A DNA stretch of 64,000 nucleotides from a virus: the IMG/VR virus record IMGVR_UViG_3300029319_009270, positions 26,545 to 90,544 of that record. One strand, written 5' to 3'. The position numbers were made by a program, and so were the translations under genes. The notes below the pieces were generated by a model, which saw only the letters and a list, made by a program, of their open reading frames with translations, had not been told where the DNA came from and ran no database searches. Positions 1 to 8,076 of this stretch are shown here, piece by piece. The number at the start of each line of letters is the position of its first letter. Position 1 is the stretch's first letter.

Positions 1-415
1 CATGTCCAAATTCTTCCTCATATTGAAGAATCATTTCTTGAATATTTTTTGCAATGGATACAGCATGGGAAGGTATCCTAACAGTACTCTTATTTGTACT
101 TATGTGACGTGTGACAGATTGTCTAATCCACCAGCACGCATAAGTTGAAAACTTATAACCTTTTCGCCAGTCATACTTTTCAACTGCTTTCATAAGACCA
201 ATATTTGACTCTTGAATTAAGTCCTCCATACTACAACCTGACTTGTAATACTTCTTTGCTATGCTAATAGCCAAACGCAAATTCGCAGTGATCATTTTTT
301 CTCTTGCTTTTTCATCACCCTGCTCAATTCTTTTTGCGAGACTAATTTCCTCTTCATGTTTAAGTAGCTTATGTCTACCAACTTGTTTAAAATAATGTGT
401 TAACACATCACTCAT
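1..415 (-). CDS. RNA polymerase sigma-70 family factor (3' end outside window)
   Basis: Directs RNA polymerase to promoters. Translating back from the ATG at 415 gives 138 residues before the window edge. A region 1.2-like helix at the N-terminus is followed by a clear region 2: residues about 40-55 (NLRLAISIAKKYY), then SMEDLIQESNIGLMKAVEKYD and KFSTYACWWIRQSVTRHI, the core-binding and -10 recognition segments of primary-type sigma factors, then the start of region 3. Region 4 lies beyond the window. An SD-like AGAGGTG precedes the start. As the last gene in transcription order here, it may drive a phage promoter class. Family call is secure; which promoters it reads is unknown. Confidence 0.93.
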   Translation of the reverse strand, partial: MSDVLTHYFKQVGRHKLLKHEEEISLAKRIEQGDEKAREKMITANLRLAISIAKKYYKSGCSMEDLIQESNIGLMKAVEKYDWRKGYKFSTYACWWIRQSVTRHISTNKSTVRIPSHAVSIAKNIQEMILQYEEEFGH

Positions 416-454
416 ACGTACACCTCTTGTTAAATTTTATTTATTAATATTTAA

Positions 455-460
455 ATTATA
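455..460 (-). promoter_or_regulatory. candidate -10 element (TATAAT) before the sigma factor gene
   Basis: A consensus TATAAT on the minus strand lies 40 nt upstream of the sigma factor start, inside a very AT-rich gap. No matching -35 hexamer is seen. AT content makes chance matches common. Confidence 0.35.
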
Positions 461-488
461 ACTTTTAATTAATTAATTTGCATGTGTA

Positions 489-743
489 TTAAGAATAGAT
501 TTTTCTATTCTGAATTTCACGCTGGATATAACAAAGATCAATTTCTCTATGCTTTACATTTCGCTTTTGTCTTTTCCCTTTGTTAATAACACCTCTAATA
601 TCTAAAAATATTTTTCTTAGATCATCATCGGTCATCTTAGCTAAAGTATCTTCTGTGATAGGTCTTCTTCTAGACCTTGAAAATCCTTTTCCCTTAAAAT
701 TTGATAAACGACTATTGTCAGAATTATTTTCTTGCAATGACAT
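489..743 (-). CDS. Small basic protein of unknown function
   Basis: 84 residues. The N-terminal half is Ser/Arg-rich with a run SRSRRRP near residues 22-28; the C-terminal half is a mixed-charge helix-rich stretch with KGKRQKRNVKHRE. No family recognised. The high positive charge would suit nucleic-acid binding, but nothing in the sequence proves it. The start sits just behind the stop of the upstream gene (3 nt gap), so it is translated in the same operon. A short inverted repeat (AGAATAGA/TCTATTCT, 493-512) overlaps its last codons, without a T-tract. Confidence 0.6.
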   Translation of the reverse strand: MSLQENNSDNSRLSNFKGKGFSRSRRRPITEDTLAKMTDDDLRKIFLDIRGVINKGKRQKRNVKHREIDLCYIQREIQNRKIYS

Positions 744-746
744 AAC

Positions 747-956
747 TTATCTCACTAAATATTTATTTTTAATTATCTTGTTAAGAATTTTTTCCAAAGA
801 GTATTTCTCAATGGATATATCCATTATAACATAAAAAGGACTAGTTTTATCATTTTTTTCAATTATTTTTTTAATTATTTTTTTTCGATACAAATAATCA
901 ATAACAATATCGACATAGTCTGGATCGTCAAATAGTATAGTTACTTTTTTTCTCAA
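747..956 (-). CDS. Small hypothetical protein
   Basis: 69 residues, Ile/Lys-rich, predicted alternating strands and helices (KVTILFDDPDYVDIVIDYLYRKK at the start, then a helix EKILNKIIKNKY). I do not recognise the family. It lies 12 nt downstream of the preceding gene and 3 nt upstream of the next, which supports real translation. The composition is typical of small AT-rich phage accessory genes. Confidence 0.55.
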   Translation of the reverse strand: MRKKVTILFDDPDYVDIVIDYLYRKKIIKKIIEKNDKTSPFYVIMDISIEKYSLEKILNKIIKNKYLVR

Positions 957-968
957 TGAATACTCTAA

Positions 969-1331
969 CTAATATAAAATAGGTTTTCCATTTTTAAGTA
1001 TCGGACGCTTGTTGTACGAAATAACCTTAATTGTTTTTACACCGGGCAGCTGTTTAATTGCTTTAGACATTTCATCTAAATTAGCATAAAGATCTGACGA
1101 TTCCGGTAAGTACTTAATACTTAAACCAATTCTTGCGCCTCCGCCTTGCAACCTATCAACTTTTTCTGTCTGCCCTACAACAGCAAACCCGGGTAATGCT
1201 CTCATTCGAGTCATTAGATCAGGTACATGTGTATCATAATCTAATGCAATATAAACTTCGGTCTTAAATAACTTGTACTTAAGGCGATAAATATTTTCTA
1301 CAAATATATCTAAATCTTTTTTATTGCTCAT
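969..1331 (-). CDS. Conserved-looking phage protein, possible ferredoxin-like fold
   Basis: 120 residues. The pattern of a strand (VYIALDYDTH), helix (PDLMTRMRALPGFAVV), strand (RIGLSIKYLPES), helix (NLDEMSKAIKQLPG) and strand (VKTIKVISY) is beta-alpha-beta-beta-alpha-beta, as in small ferredoxin-like or ACT-type domains. The two internal halves both end in LPG followed by a strand, hinting at pseudo-symmetry. Function unknown. It lies 20 nt downstream of groEL and is probably co-transcribed with it. Confidence 0.6.
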   Translation of the reverse strand: MSNKKDLDIFVENIYRLKYKLFKTEVYIALDYDTHVPDLMTRMRALPGFAVVGQTEKVDRLQGGGARIGLSIKYLPESSDLYANLDEMSKAIKQLPGVKTIKVISYNKRPILKNGKPILY

Positions 1332-1351
1332 GCATATAAATATCTTTTAGC

Positions 1352-2941
1352 TTAGAAACTTTCTGTTTCTTTTGAAATTTCTTCCACCATTGCGCATTCT
1401 GATGTTAGGAGCAATGTTGCAGCTGAACATGCATTTTGGATCGCGCAACGAACAACTTTAACAGGATCAACAACACCTAAGTCAAACATATCTCCAAATT
1501 CTTCTTTTCTAGCATCATACCCATAAGACACATGATTTTTTTCCGCAATTTTTTCTATAACCATATCAGGAGATCTACCTGTATTTTTAACTATTTGTTT
1601 TATCGGGGATAAACATGCTTGCTTTACGATTGAATATCCTGGATCATCTGTGATGTCACTAGAGCTTATATTATGTGATGCTCTAACTAAAGCGACGCCA
1701 CCACCTGGAACAATTCCTTCCTGCAAAGCAGCACGTGTTGCATGCAAAGCGTCATCTACCCTGTCTCGTCTTTCAATCATCTCAGCTTCTGTGCTAGCTC
1801 CAACTCGTAATAATGCAACTCCACCGTTTAGCTGATGTGCTCTATATTTTAATGTTTCATACTCGTTTGTTTCCAAATCAGGTGATTCCATTCTTTGCTT
1901 AATACTTTCTAATCTTTCTTTGACGCGTTCATCAACAGACTTGTTAGCAACAAATAACGTTGAAGATCTCTTAACAATTACTTTCTTGCAAGTCCCAAGA
2001 TCATCAACAGTAAAATCATCAATAGAGTTTGAATTGTCAAATACTTTTGCTCCAGTTAGACATGCTAGGTCATGAAGCATGTCGTACCTAGCACTTCCAA
2101 AACCAGGAGACTTAATTGCACAAACTTTTAAATTACCTTTGACTCTGTTAACTACCAACCCTTGAAGCGCTTCATTGTCAATATCATTTGCAACAACGAG
2201 TATAGGCTTCCCAGTTTCCAGCACTGATTCTAGAGGCTTAATGATATCCTTCATTGTATCTAACTTTTTATTGCATAAAAATACAAAACAATTTTCTAGG
2301 AGCGCATGCATCTTATCTTGGTCAGTGATAAAGTATGGGGACAAATATCCTCTATTTAATTGTACACCTTCCACGATTGTAAGCTCGCTTTTGTAACCTT
2401 TGGCTTCTTCGACCAAGACACTCCCGTCAACACCAACCCTAGATATTGCGTTAGTTATTAGTTCAGCAATTTCTTCCTCTCCATTAGAAGATATTAGCGC
2501 AATCTGTTTAAGCGACTGCTTATTTTCTATAGGCTTGGCTGATTCTTTTAACTGATCAACAATATCACTAACAGCACTTTCCATACTTTTTCTCAGTAAT
2601 ACTGAATCTTGTCCTGATGATATCATTCTCAAACCTTGCTCATATAAAGCTTGAGTCAACACTGTCGCAGTTGTCGTTCCATCTCCTGCTTCCTCAGCAG
2701 ATCTAGAAGCTGCTTCTTTAACAACTTGAACGCCTAAGTTTTGAAACTGATTTGAAAGATTAATTGCTTTTGCAACTGTAACACCATCTTTTGTAACAAT
2801 TGGATGTTGACCAGGTCTTTCAATTAGAACTGTCTTGCCACGTGGTCCCATTGTTGTTCTAACTGCACTGGCTAATATATCAACACCTTGTCGAATACTT
2901 TCCCTTACCTCATGGTCAAATTTAACTACTTTTCTTGTCAT
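1352..2941 (-). CDS. groEL: Phage-encoded 60 kDa chaperonin GroEL
   Basis: ATP-driven folding chamber. 529 residues against about 548 in E. coli. GPRGKTV (32-38) and GDGTTTATV (86-94) of the equatorial ATP site are intact, as is RRDRVDDALHATRAA with the catalytic Asp, and the EGIVPGGGVAL signature. The protein ends in Glu/Ser-rich sequence and lacks the Gly-Gly-Met tail of bacterial GroEL. It overlaps the stop of a 63-residue ORF by 4 nt (ATGA). No GroES is recognisable beside it, so it may use the host co-chaperonin or work without one. Some large phages encode GroEL-like chaperonins for their own virion or enzyme proteins; clients here are unknown. Confidence 0.97.
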   Translation of the reverse strand: MTRKVVKFDHEVRESIRQGVDILASAVRTTMGPRGKTVLIERPGQHPIVTKDGVTVAKAINLSNQFQNLGVQVVKEAASRSAEEAGDGTTTATVLTQALYEQGLRMISSGQDSVLLRKSMESAVSDIVDQLKESAKPIENKQSLKQIALISSNGEEEIAELITNAISRVGVDGSVLVEEAKGYKSELTIVEGVQLNRGYLSPYFITDQDKMHALLENCFVFLCNKKLDTMKDIIKPLESVLETGKPILVVANDIDNEALQGLVVNRVKGNLKVCAIKSPGFGSARYDMLHDLACLTGAKVFDNSNSIDDFTVDDLGTCKKVIVKRSSTLFVANKSVDERVKERLESIKQRMESPDLETNEYETLKYRAHQLNGGVALLRVGASTEAEMIERRDRVDDALHATRAALQEGIVPGGGVALVRASHNISSSDITDDPGYSIVKQACLSPIKQIVKNTGRSPDMVIEKIAEKNHVSYGYDARKEEFGDMFDLGVVDPVKVVRCAIQNACSAATLLLTSECAMVEEISKETESF

Positions 2942-3129
2942 CCCTTTAAAACCCTTCTATTTGTAGAACTTTCAATTAATCTTTGGGGTACGTGAATGAC
3001 TCTTCTAGTTTTTGTCAATATATTTTCTGCAACATACTTATCGCCAACACTAATGGCAACCTCTGTGTCGGTAATTATTTTTTCTTCCCTTAACAACTCT
3101 TGGGTTTGATTACTCAAAGTTTCATTCAT
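2938..3129 (-). CDS. Small protein immediately upstream of groEL
   Basis: 63 residues starting at the ATG at 3129, preceded by GAGAGG at good spacing; an upstream in-frame start at 3144 would overlap the previous gene and is less likely. It occupies the place of groES but is much shorter than the roughly 95-residue co-chaperonin and shows no mobile loop or GroES core motif. The sequence has an acidic N-terminus and a basic C-terminus (ESSTNRRVLKG). Four-base overlap with groEL implies translational coupling. Function unknown; a chaperonin partner role is only suggested by position. Confidence 0.55.
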   Translation of the reverse strand: MNETLSNQTQELLREEKIITDTEVAISVGDKYVAENILTKTRRVIHVPQRLIESSTNRRVLKG

Positions 3130-3130
3130 A

Positions 3131-3931
3131 CTAAAGCCTCTCAAATGTCTTAATATAATTGTTCCATGTTTTTTCTTTTAACATTGAATCAAATCCTAAC
3201 TCGAGAAAATAATCTTGTAAACTTTGAGAATCTAATTTAGATGTTATAATTTCCATTTCATTTTCAGCATTACTAAGATCAACCAATCTAATCAAATTTA
3301 TATTTCTATCAAATATTTCTCGCTTTACAGGGTCTTTTAAGAATTCCATAAGCAAGTCAGGATTACGCATAAGTTTGTCTGCAGTTTTATCTCCCACTTT
3401 GGGAATTCCTTTAATGTTGTCAGTCGGATCGCCTCTCAAGGCTTTCCATGTAACATAATCATACGCTGGCTTTTCAATCTCTTTTTTCTTAACGGGATTG
3501 TAAAGTGTCACATTGCAAACGTTGTGAAGTTGAATAAAATCAGAATCACTGCTGATTACAAAACAATCGTCGCCGTTTTTTGCGTGTTTATAAACATATG
3601 TTGCAATAACATCATCGCATTCAAAATCAGGATGTCGAACTGTTATAAAAGGCATGTATGTTTTAACTGCTTCAATTATTGAAGCCTTCTGTTCATGAAA
3701 ATGTTTCCCGGGATTTTTTCTATTAGATTTATATTGGCCTTCGCTTAATGTGCTTCTGTGTTTTGGTTTACCTTCAAGAACAAAATAAACCAAATCAACC
3801 TTATACTTGTCAACAAGTGGTCGCACGCCTCTAAAAAAATTATAAATTACGTAATTATCTCCCTTGGTAAAACCTGACCTAGCTCTGTAAATTAAGTTAT
3901 AAGCATCAAGAAACAGTACTCTCTTTTTCAT
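3131..3931 (-). CDS. 5'-3' exonuclease / flap endonuclease (PIN-like, T4 RNase H / T5 exo family)
   Basis: Removes RNA primers and 5' flaps. Metal ligands are visible: D9 in the first strand, E104, D106 and D107 in FECDDVIA, and D129/D131 in SSDSDF. A helix-3-turn-helix (GDPTDNIKGIPKVG, 167-180) supplies the DNA grip with D171 as a further ligand. The length (266) suits the family. It overlaps the upstream gene by 26 nt. A second, divergent member lies at 58647-59594 beside the helicase, so this phage carries two. This one may act in repair or recombination away from the fork; that division is inference. Confidence 0.92.
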   Translation of the reverse strand: MKKRVLFLDAYNLIYRARSGFTKGDNYVIYNFFRGVRPLVDKYKVDLVYFVLEGKPKHRSTLSEGQYKSNRKNPGKHFHEQKASIIEAVKTYMPFITVRHPDFECDDVIATYVYKHAKNGDDCFVISSDSDFIQLHNVCNVTLYNPVKKKEIEKPAYDYVTWKALRGDPTDNIKGIPKVGDKTADKLMRNPDLLMEFLKDPVKREIFDRNINLIRLVDLSNAENEMEIITSKLDSQSLQDYFLELGFDSMLKEKTWNNYIKTFERL

Positions 3932-4445
3932 TAATCACCTCTTCAGCATTATTGCTTTTATTAGCACCATTTATTATAACACTTTTTATATCTTTTTGCA
4001 CGTGATTATCATTTTCATTAATTTTTTTACTATCACTACTCTTTGAAAGAACTCTAGCTTTATCTTTTATCTTGTTGATTGTTTTCTTTTTTTCTACAAA
4101 CAAGTCCATGACTTCATCAGCTCGAGCTTCTGATGATATGTCAACATATGAATCTCCAAAGATTTGATCTTTCATTGTTATGGCATTGTTAATTAACTGT
4201 TCTACGCTATTCCTAGTGTTATCAAGCATAAAATTTCTAAGTAAAGATATATCATTAAAAACTCTCGCGGATACCTCGTTAAGTGTTACTGTCGTACCAG
4301 CTTTGTCAGGCATTTTTAAAACAAACTGCGTCGATACATCGTTAACAGTTTTTCTTGTTATCTCTTCCACTATTAAAGCAGGCATAATTTTCAAAGTTTT
4401 AGGACTAAGCAAATAAACTACTTGACCCACTTTATAATCTATCAT
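3906..4445 (-). CDS. Hypothetical protein with N-terminal SH3/KOW-like segment
   Basis: 179 residues. The first 60 residues (KVGQVVYLLSPKTLKIMPALIVEEI) have the strand pattern of a small beta-barrel; a helical middle and a Lys/Asn/Ser-rich disordered C-terminus follow. No enzyme motif. It starts just after a strong hairpin terminator (4455-4481) and overlaps the exonuclease gene by 26 nt, so it heads a short transcription unit with the nuclease and groEL. Function unknown. Confidence 0.65.
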   Translation of the reverse strand: MIDYKVGQVVYLLSPKTLKIMPALIVEEITRKTVNDVSTQFVLKMPDKAGTTVTLNEVSARVFNDISLLRNFMLDNTRNSVEQLINNAITMKDQIFGDSYVDISSEARADEVMDLFVEKKKTINKIKDKARVLSKSSDSKKINENDNHVQKDIKSVIINGANKSNNAEEVINEKESTVS

Positions 4446-4454
4446 ATTGTCACC

Positions 4455-4481
4455 ATAAAAAAAGCTACCCTAAGGTAGCTT
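4455..4481 (-). terminator. Intrinsic terminator between 4508 and 4445 genes
   Basis: On the minus strand AAGCTACC-ttag-GGTAGCTT forms an 8 bp stem with a 4 nt loop, followed directly by seven T. It stops transcription from the acidic-protein genes to its right and separates them from the exonuclease-groEL unit. Confidence 0.85.
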
Positions 4482-4507
4482 CATTATAACAAGGAAACAT
4501 GAAAAGT

Positions 4508-4699
4508 TTAATGATTCATTCTGTTTATTTCTTTTTGTAATTGCTCAGTTTCAACTAAAACTTCTTTTCCTGACGACTGTTTGTAAATTGTTAAATTAAG
4601 GTTATTCAATTCTCTCATTAATCTAACTTCACTTCTATGTCCGCCGTAAGTTTGAAACAGCCTTATCAACCTTTCAATTGTTTTCTGATGTAATTTCAT
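4508..4699 (-). CDS. Small helical hypothetical protein
   Basis: 63 residues, predicted largely helical (KTIERLIRLFQTYG, then VETEQLQKEINRMN). No family recognised. Its start codon overlaps the stop of the upstream gene (ATGA at 4696-4699), so translation is coupled to the tagged acidic protein. It is the last gene before the terminator. Confidence 0.6.
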   Translation of the reverse strand: MKLHQKTIERLIRLFQTYGGHRSEVRLMRELNNLNLTIYKQSSGKEVLVETEQLQKEINRMNH

Positions 4700-5325
4700 T
4701 CGTATCCAAATCCAAGACCAGGAATTAATCTTCCTTGATTAGTGTAACCTTTTCTAGAGTACTTAGGCTTTTTATTGCCGTACAACCAAGAACTATCGCT
4801 TTCATACTCATCAATTTGATCGATTTCACTTAAAATGTTTTGAACCTCTTGAGCAACAATTCTTTTTAAATGATTTTCTTGCAATGCTCTTTTACGTCTA
4901 TCATTATTTTGTTTTCTTGCATTGTCGATTTTCATCAGCTTTTTAGCTCTTCTGATTTCACTCATAAGGACTGCTATGTCGACTTCAACCATTTCATTCA
5001 TAGGATCCATTCCATGGCCCTCGTCATAGTGTCCCATGCCTTCACCATAGTTACCCTCGTTCTGCTCCTTCGCCTTTTCATCTTCATCATCTTCTCTAGC
5101 TTTTTTCATAGCGGCTTTAGCATCATCATGGGCTTTTTTACCGGCGCCGGGTTCTTTCTTGTCGCCGCCTTCTGATTTCTCATTGAGTTGATTACCGTAA
5201 TAGAAGTCTGTAACATCACTAAGACCTGGATCTTCAAGATGACTTCTGTTACTTGCCTCATTTAAGGTTCGTGTGGTGTTTTGAACACCTGCTAATTTAC
5301 AAATTCTATCAAAGTTAATATGCAT
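4696..5325 (-). CDS. Acidic, charged-repeat protein; candidate prohead core or virion-internal protein
   Basis: 209 residues. N-terminus MHINFDRICKLAGV is a short helix-forming lead, followed by TLNE-A at 20-24, which matches the [I/L]xE/A type of T4 prohead protease site. The middle (45-100) is a Lys/Glu/Asp/Gly low-complexity stretch; a helical part (VDIAVLMSEIRRAKKLM, then LKRIVAQEVQNILSE) follows and the C-terminus ends in Gly-rich GLGFGYE. Scaffold or core proteins of myoviruses have this composition, but no homology is proven. AGGAGG sits 9 nt before the ATG. Confidence 0.65.
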   Translation of the reverse strand: MHINFDRICKLAGVQNTTRTLNEASNRSHLEDPGLSDVTDFYYGNQLNEKSEGGDKKEPGAGKKAHDDAKAAMKKAREDDEDEKAKEQNEGNYGEGMGHYDEGHGMDPMNEMVEVDIAVLMSEIRRAKKLMKIDNARKQNNDRRKRALQENHLKRIVAQEVQNILSEIDQIDEYESDSSWLYGNKKPKYSRKGYTNQGRLIPGLGFGYE

Positions 5326-5378
5326 TTCATATTCCTCCTGCGAATAAATATGTAAGATAATCTGTTTTTTCTAATTTA

Positions 5379-5729
5379 TTATTCTAAATTATTTCTTACA
5401 TTCTGACCGATCTTGAGACCTTTTTCTGCAGCAACCTGCAACGGTTCCAGACCCAATGCATTTCTGACTTTGTCGTATGTTTGCACATCAAGCTTATTTT
5501 TGAGAACAAGCATGTCAGCATACTGGTGTAAATCCCATTCAAAAACGGGTACCTCTTCACCATTCAACCCGGGTTCTGTTGAGTCTGTCTGCCTACTTTC
5601 AAATATAAAAAGCATTCTAGGCATTTCTTCATTTTGCGGAACCATTATAAAAGGTATATGCGATGACGTCCCTTCCTCAGATTCCTCGTACATTATTTCT
5701 GGTATCCAGTTTGATTTTTTATTTTTCAT
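5379..5729 (-). CDS. Conserved-looking phage hypothetical protein
   Basis: 116 residues. Begins MKNKKSNWIPEIMYEE and contains IPFIMVPQNEEMPRMLFIFESR, a predicted strand-rich core, then EWDLHQYADMLVLKNKL and a C-terminal helix around ALGLEPLQVAAEKGL. I recall similar proteins in marine myoviruses with no assigned role, but could not check this. A TATAAT at 5750-5755 and an AGAGG Shine-Dalgarno precede it, so it may start its own transcript. Confidence 0.65.
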   Translation of the reverse strand: MKNKKSNWIPEIMYEESEEGTSSHIPFIMVPQNEEMPRMLFIFESRQTDSTEPGLNGEEVPVFEWDLHQYADMLVLKNKLDVQTYDKVRNALGLEPLQVAAEKGLKIGQNVRNNLE

Positions 5730-5749
5730 TTCATAACCTCTTTGATATC

Positions 5750-5755
5750 ATTATA
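5750..5755 (-). promoter_or_regulatory. candidate -10 element (TATAAT) before 5379-5729
   Basis: TATAAT on the minus strand, 21 nt upstream of the ATG at 5729, giving a very short leader that still holds an AGAGG ribosome site. No -35 box is obvious. Confidence 0.4.
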
Positions 5756-5781
5756 AAGAAATAAAAAATTAATGTTAAATT

Positions 5782-7032
5782 TTATTTAAATCGAATTTCT
5801 TGTAAATTGTTTGCAACTATATCGATTCCTTTTACAATTTTTTCAATATCAGGCGATGCTAATATCGGAGCAGAATATTCTGGTGGTAACACTTTTTTAG
5901 CTGGGCCATCCCAATAATGTGATGGATAAATAAATGGATCATGAGTTCTGCTTAAGAAATATTGAAGCTGCTTTCTTGCATACTTTAATTGTATTACAAA
6001 ATATTTTAATAAATTTCTAGCAATTCTTTTCGCTAATTTTTTTAACGATTCTTCAGGAGCCTTTACGCTAGTATTCCTTTCGAAAGGATTTAAAGAGGAA
6101 GTTTTATAATCCATATTTAAAGCTAAAGATCTTTGAATTAATTCGCTATTAATATTGTAGCCATGTGGATTAATTATCAAAGATATGTCAGTAAAAAGCT
6201 GATTGACAGCATAATTTGAATATGTAGCTGTTTCAGGAATGTCAGATATTCCTTTGAAAAGTTGATTAAAACCACGAATTATTTGATTTAAAGTTGTATT
6301 AACTTTTGAAGCCATGTAATTAACTGTACTAGCTGATGGTGCTTCACCAAATTTCACTGCTTCTGTTATGTAGTAAGGAACCCCTGGCTTTTCTAAGTCT
6401 GGCGGAACAGGAGATCCCGGGAGGTTAGGTGGCTGGAATGTTGAAAACAAACCTTTTGATAAATTTAAAACATCATAAAAATAATAGACCATAAAATTTG
6501 ATTTAATTTCATTAGTGTAAGTGATAAGTTCAGGTACAATTTTTCCAGATGTTCCTAAAACTTTATTAGCGATATCGTTTTTAAGCTCTGCGCCCTTACT
6601 GTTAATTTCAATTTTAATGACTTCATCAATTTCAGATGTTGTTTCAACATCCTTTGATCGATCTAGTAATTTACTAATTTGTCTTCTAACAAACCCAGAC
6701 TCATCAATTCTTTGAACTTTTACAATTCCACGCTTAGAAACAATGTCTAAAATTTCAGATTCTGACATCATGATCTGTGAACTATTTTTTTGAGCTAATC
6801 GATCTGATTTCTTCTTTAAGAATTTTAAAGTCTGAATAGCACTTTGGAGTCTTGCTGCTTCTTTTCTATAGAATTTTTTATTTTCAGATTTTTTAATCGT
6901 ATCTTTGACTAGTTTCAAGTCGTTTATTAATTCGTCAATTTTTGTGCTATAATCTGGCGTGCCCAATGTTAAAAGCTTTTCTTGAGCAGCAGCTTCTTTT
7001 ATCATGTTATCAATATTTTTTGATATACTCAT
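5782..7032 (-). CDS. Large helical protein, candidate virion-internal protein
   Basis: 416 residues, no recognised domain. The N-terminus MSISKNIDNMIKEAA resembles the tag helices of neighbouring proteins and contains IKE-A at 11-14. Residues 25-80 form a Lys/Glu coiled-coil-like stretch. A Pro-rich loop (FQPPNLPGSPVPPDLEKPG) lies near 205 and a Lys/Arg-rich amphipathic segment (KLAKRIARNLLKYFVIQLKYARKQL) near 335. It sits in the row of acidic tagged genes, 6 nt from its upstream neighbour. A structural or injected role is inference. Confidence 0.6.
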   Translation of the reverse strand: MSISKNIDNMIKEAAAQEKLLTLGTPDYSTKIDELINDLKLVKDTIKKSENKKFYRKEAARLQSAIQTLKFLKKKSDRLAQKNSSQIMMSESEILDIVSKRGIVKVQRIDESGFVRRQISKLLDRSKDVETTSEIDEVIKIEINSKGAELKNDIANKVLGTSGKIVPELITYTNEIKSNFMVYYFYDVLNLSKGLFSTFQPPNLPGSPVPPDLEKPGVPYYITEAVKFGEAPSASTVNYMASKVNTTLNQIIRGFNQLFKGISDIPETATYSNYAVNQLFTDISLIINPHGYNINSELIQRSLALNMDYKTSSLNPFERNTSVKAPEESLKKLAKRIARNLLKYFVIQLKYARKQLQYFLSRTHDPFIYPSHYWDGPAKKVLPPEYSAPILASPDIEKIVKGIDIVANNLQEIRFK

Positions 7033-7038
7033 TGCTGT

Positions 7039-7740
7039 TTATCTCGCCATTAAAACTCTTATCTTTCTTCTTAGATCTTCTTTTCTTTGATTTTCATTGA
7101 CTGCTATCGGAGGAGATGTGTCTTCTTCTTCACCTTCCCCTTCTGGCTCTGCTTCAGCTTTAGGTTCCTCAACATCTGCAGCAGCTTTTTCATCAGCCTT
7201 CTCATCTCCCGTAACAAAATCAATTGAAACAGGTGGGTCACCAGGATCTTGTGCATCATTACCGCTAACAGATCTATTTAATATTTTTGATAATTCATCT
7301 AAGAAAGTATACAAGACTTGTCGTTCATTCTCATCTAATCTTTCATAATAAACATTTAAACTACCCTCAACTTCGTCATCTTTTAAAGAATGACCAGCCC
7401 TTAAATTATTGATAGCTTTTTTAATTGCACCAAAAGAAACTTTTTCAACCGGCTCTGATTCAGCTTTAGTATCATCAGGTGCATCAGCTGCAGCGCCTTC
7501 ATCATCTTCAGGCGGTAGTAGATCACCTTCAGCTTCTGCTGCTGCATCACCTTCATCTTCAAGAGGTTCGAAAGGTTGATCTTCATCAACCTCTTCAAGT
7601 GTGTATACATCCATATCTTTGCGTCTTAGTTCTTGATATTGTCTTGCATAAGGATCTCTTGATTTCTTGTAAGCTTCTTCTGCTACTAGCTTTAAGAACA
7701 TATTTAATTGTTTCTCATTTTTAATATTAAAGTTCGACAT
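7039..7740 (-). CDS. Highly acidic protein with a conserved-looking helical core
   Basis: 233 residues. The N-terminal helix MSNFNIKNEKQLNMFLKLVAEEA is tag-like. Two Glu/Asp/Ala low-complexity blocks (about 55-95 and 175-215) flank a folded helical segment at about 100-155 (FGAIKKAINNLRAGHSLKD, VYYERLDENERQVLYTFLDE). The C-terminus is basic (RKEDLRRKIRVLMAR). This acidic-tract architecture is like scaffold/core or internal head proteins. It overlaps the upstream gene by 14 nt. Function inferred only from composition and context. Confidence 0.65.
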   Translation of the reverse strand: MSNFNIKNEKQLNMFLKLVAEEAYKKSRDPYARQYQELRRKDMDVYTLEEVDEDQPFEPLEDEGDAAAEAEGDLLPPEDDEGAAADAPDDTKAESEPVEKVSFGAIKKAINNLRAGHSLKDDEVEGSLNVYYERLDENERQVLYTFLDELSKILNRSVSGNDAQDPGDPPVSIDFVTGDEKADEKAAADVEEPKAEAEPEGEGEEEDTSPPIAVNENQRKEDLRRKIRVLMAR

Positions 7741-8074
7741 GTTTCAGTGCTCTCCAAAATAATTCTTCATCTATAACTATCGTACATAAATCATTTTTTT
7801 TATCATTGTCATGATATAATCTAACTAATTTAAATTTCAAAGGAGTGTTAAATTCAATTATTTTTTCCCTATAAGTGATATCGTTTAAAACAACTGTTTC
7901 TCTTAAATCATCTATAAAATTATTAAATGTTAAATAAGCCTTTTTATTTTCTACAAGCAATTCCCTAAGTATGTTTACATTGTTATTTTCATTCTTTACA
8001 TAATTAGTATCGAATAATTTTTCTTTTGTCAAAATATTTTTAAGTGAGTCACTAATTAAAAAATTTTCTGACAT
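7727..8074 (-). CDS. Hypothetical protein
   Basis: 115 residues, unrecognised. The N-terminus is helical (SDSLKNILTKEKLF), the C-terminal half strand-rich (LKFKLVRLYHDND, CTIVIDEELFWRALKHV). No catalytic motif. It lies 2 nt behind the DCoH-like gene and overlaps the acidic gene by 14 nt, so it belongs to the same coupled operon. Confidence 0.55.
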   Translation of the reverse strand: MSENFLISDSLKNILTKEKLFDTNYVKNENNNVNILRELLVENKKAYLTFNNFIDDLRETVVLNDITYREKIIEFNTPLKFKLVRLYHDNDKKNDLCTIVIDEELFWRALKHVEL

Positions 8075-8076
8075 TT

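Noticed and set aside
2938-3129. groES
   Set aside because: Right place, but 63 residues, no mobile loop and no GroES core motif.
4870-5175. Hydrophobic plus-strand frame opposite the acidic tagged gene
   Set aside because: The complement of Lys/Glu-rich coding reads as Phe/Leu/Ser, giving false membrane helices.
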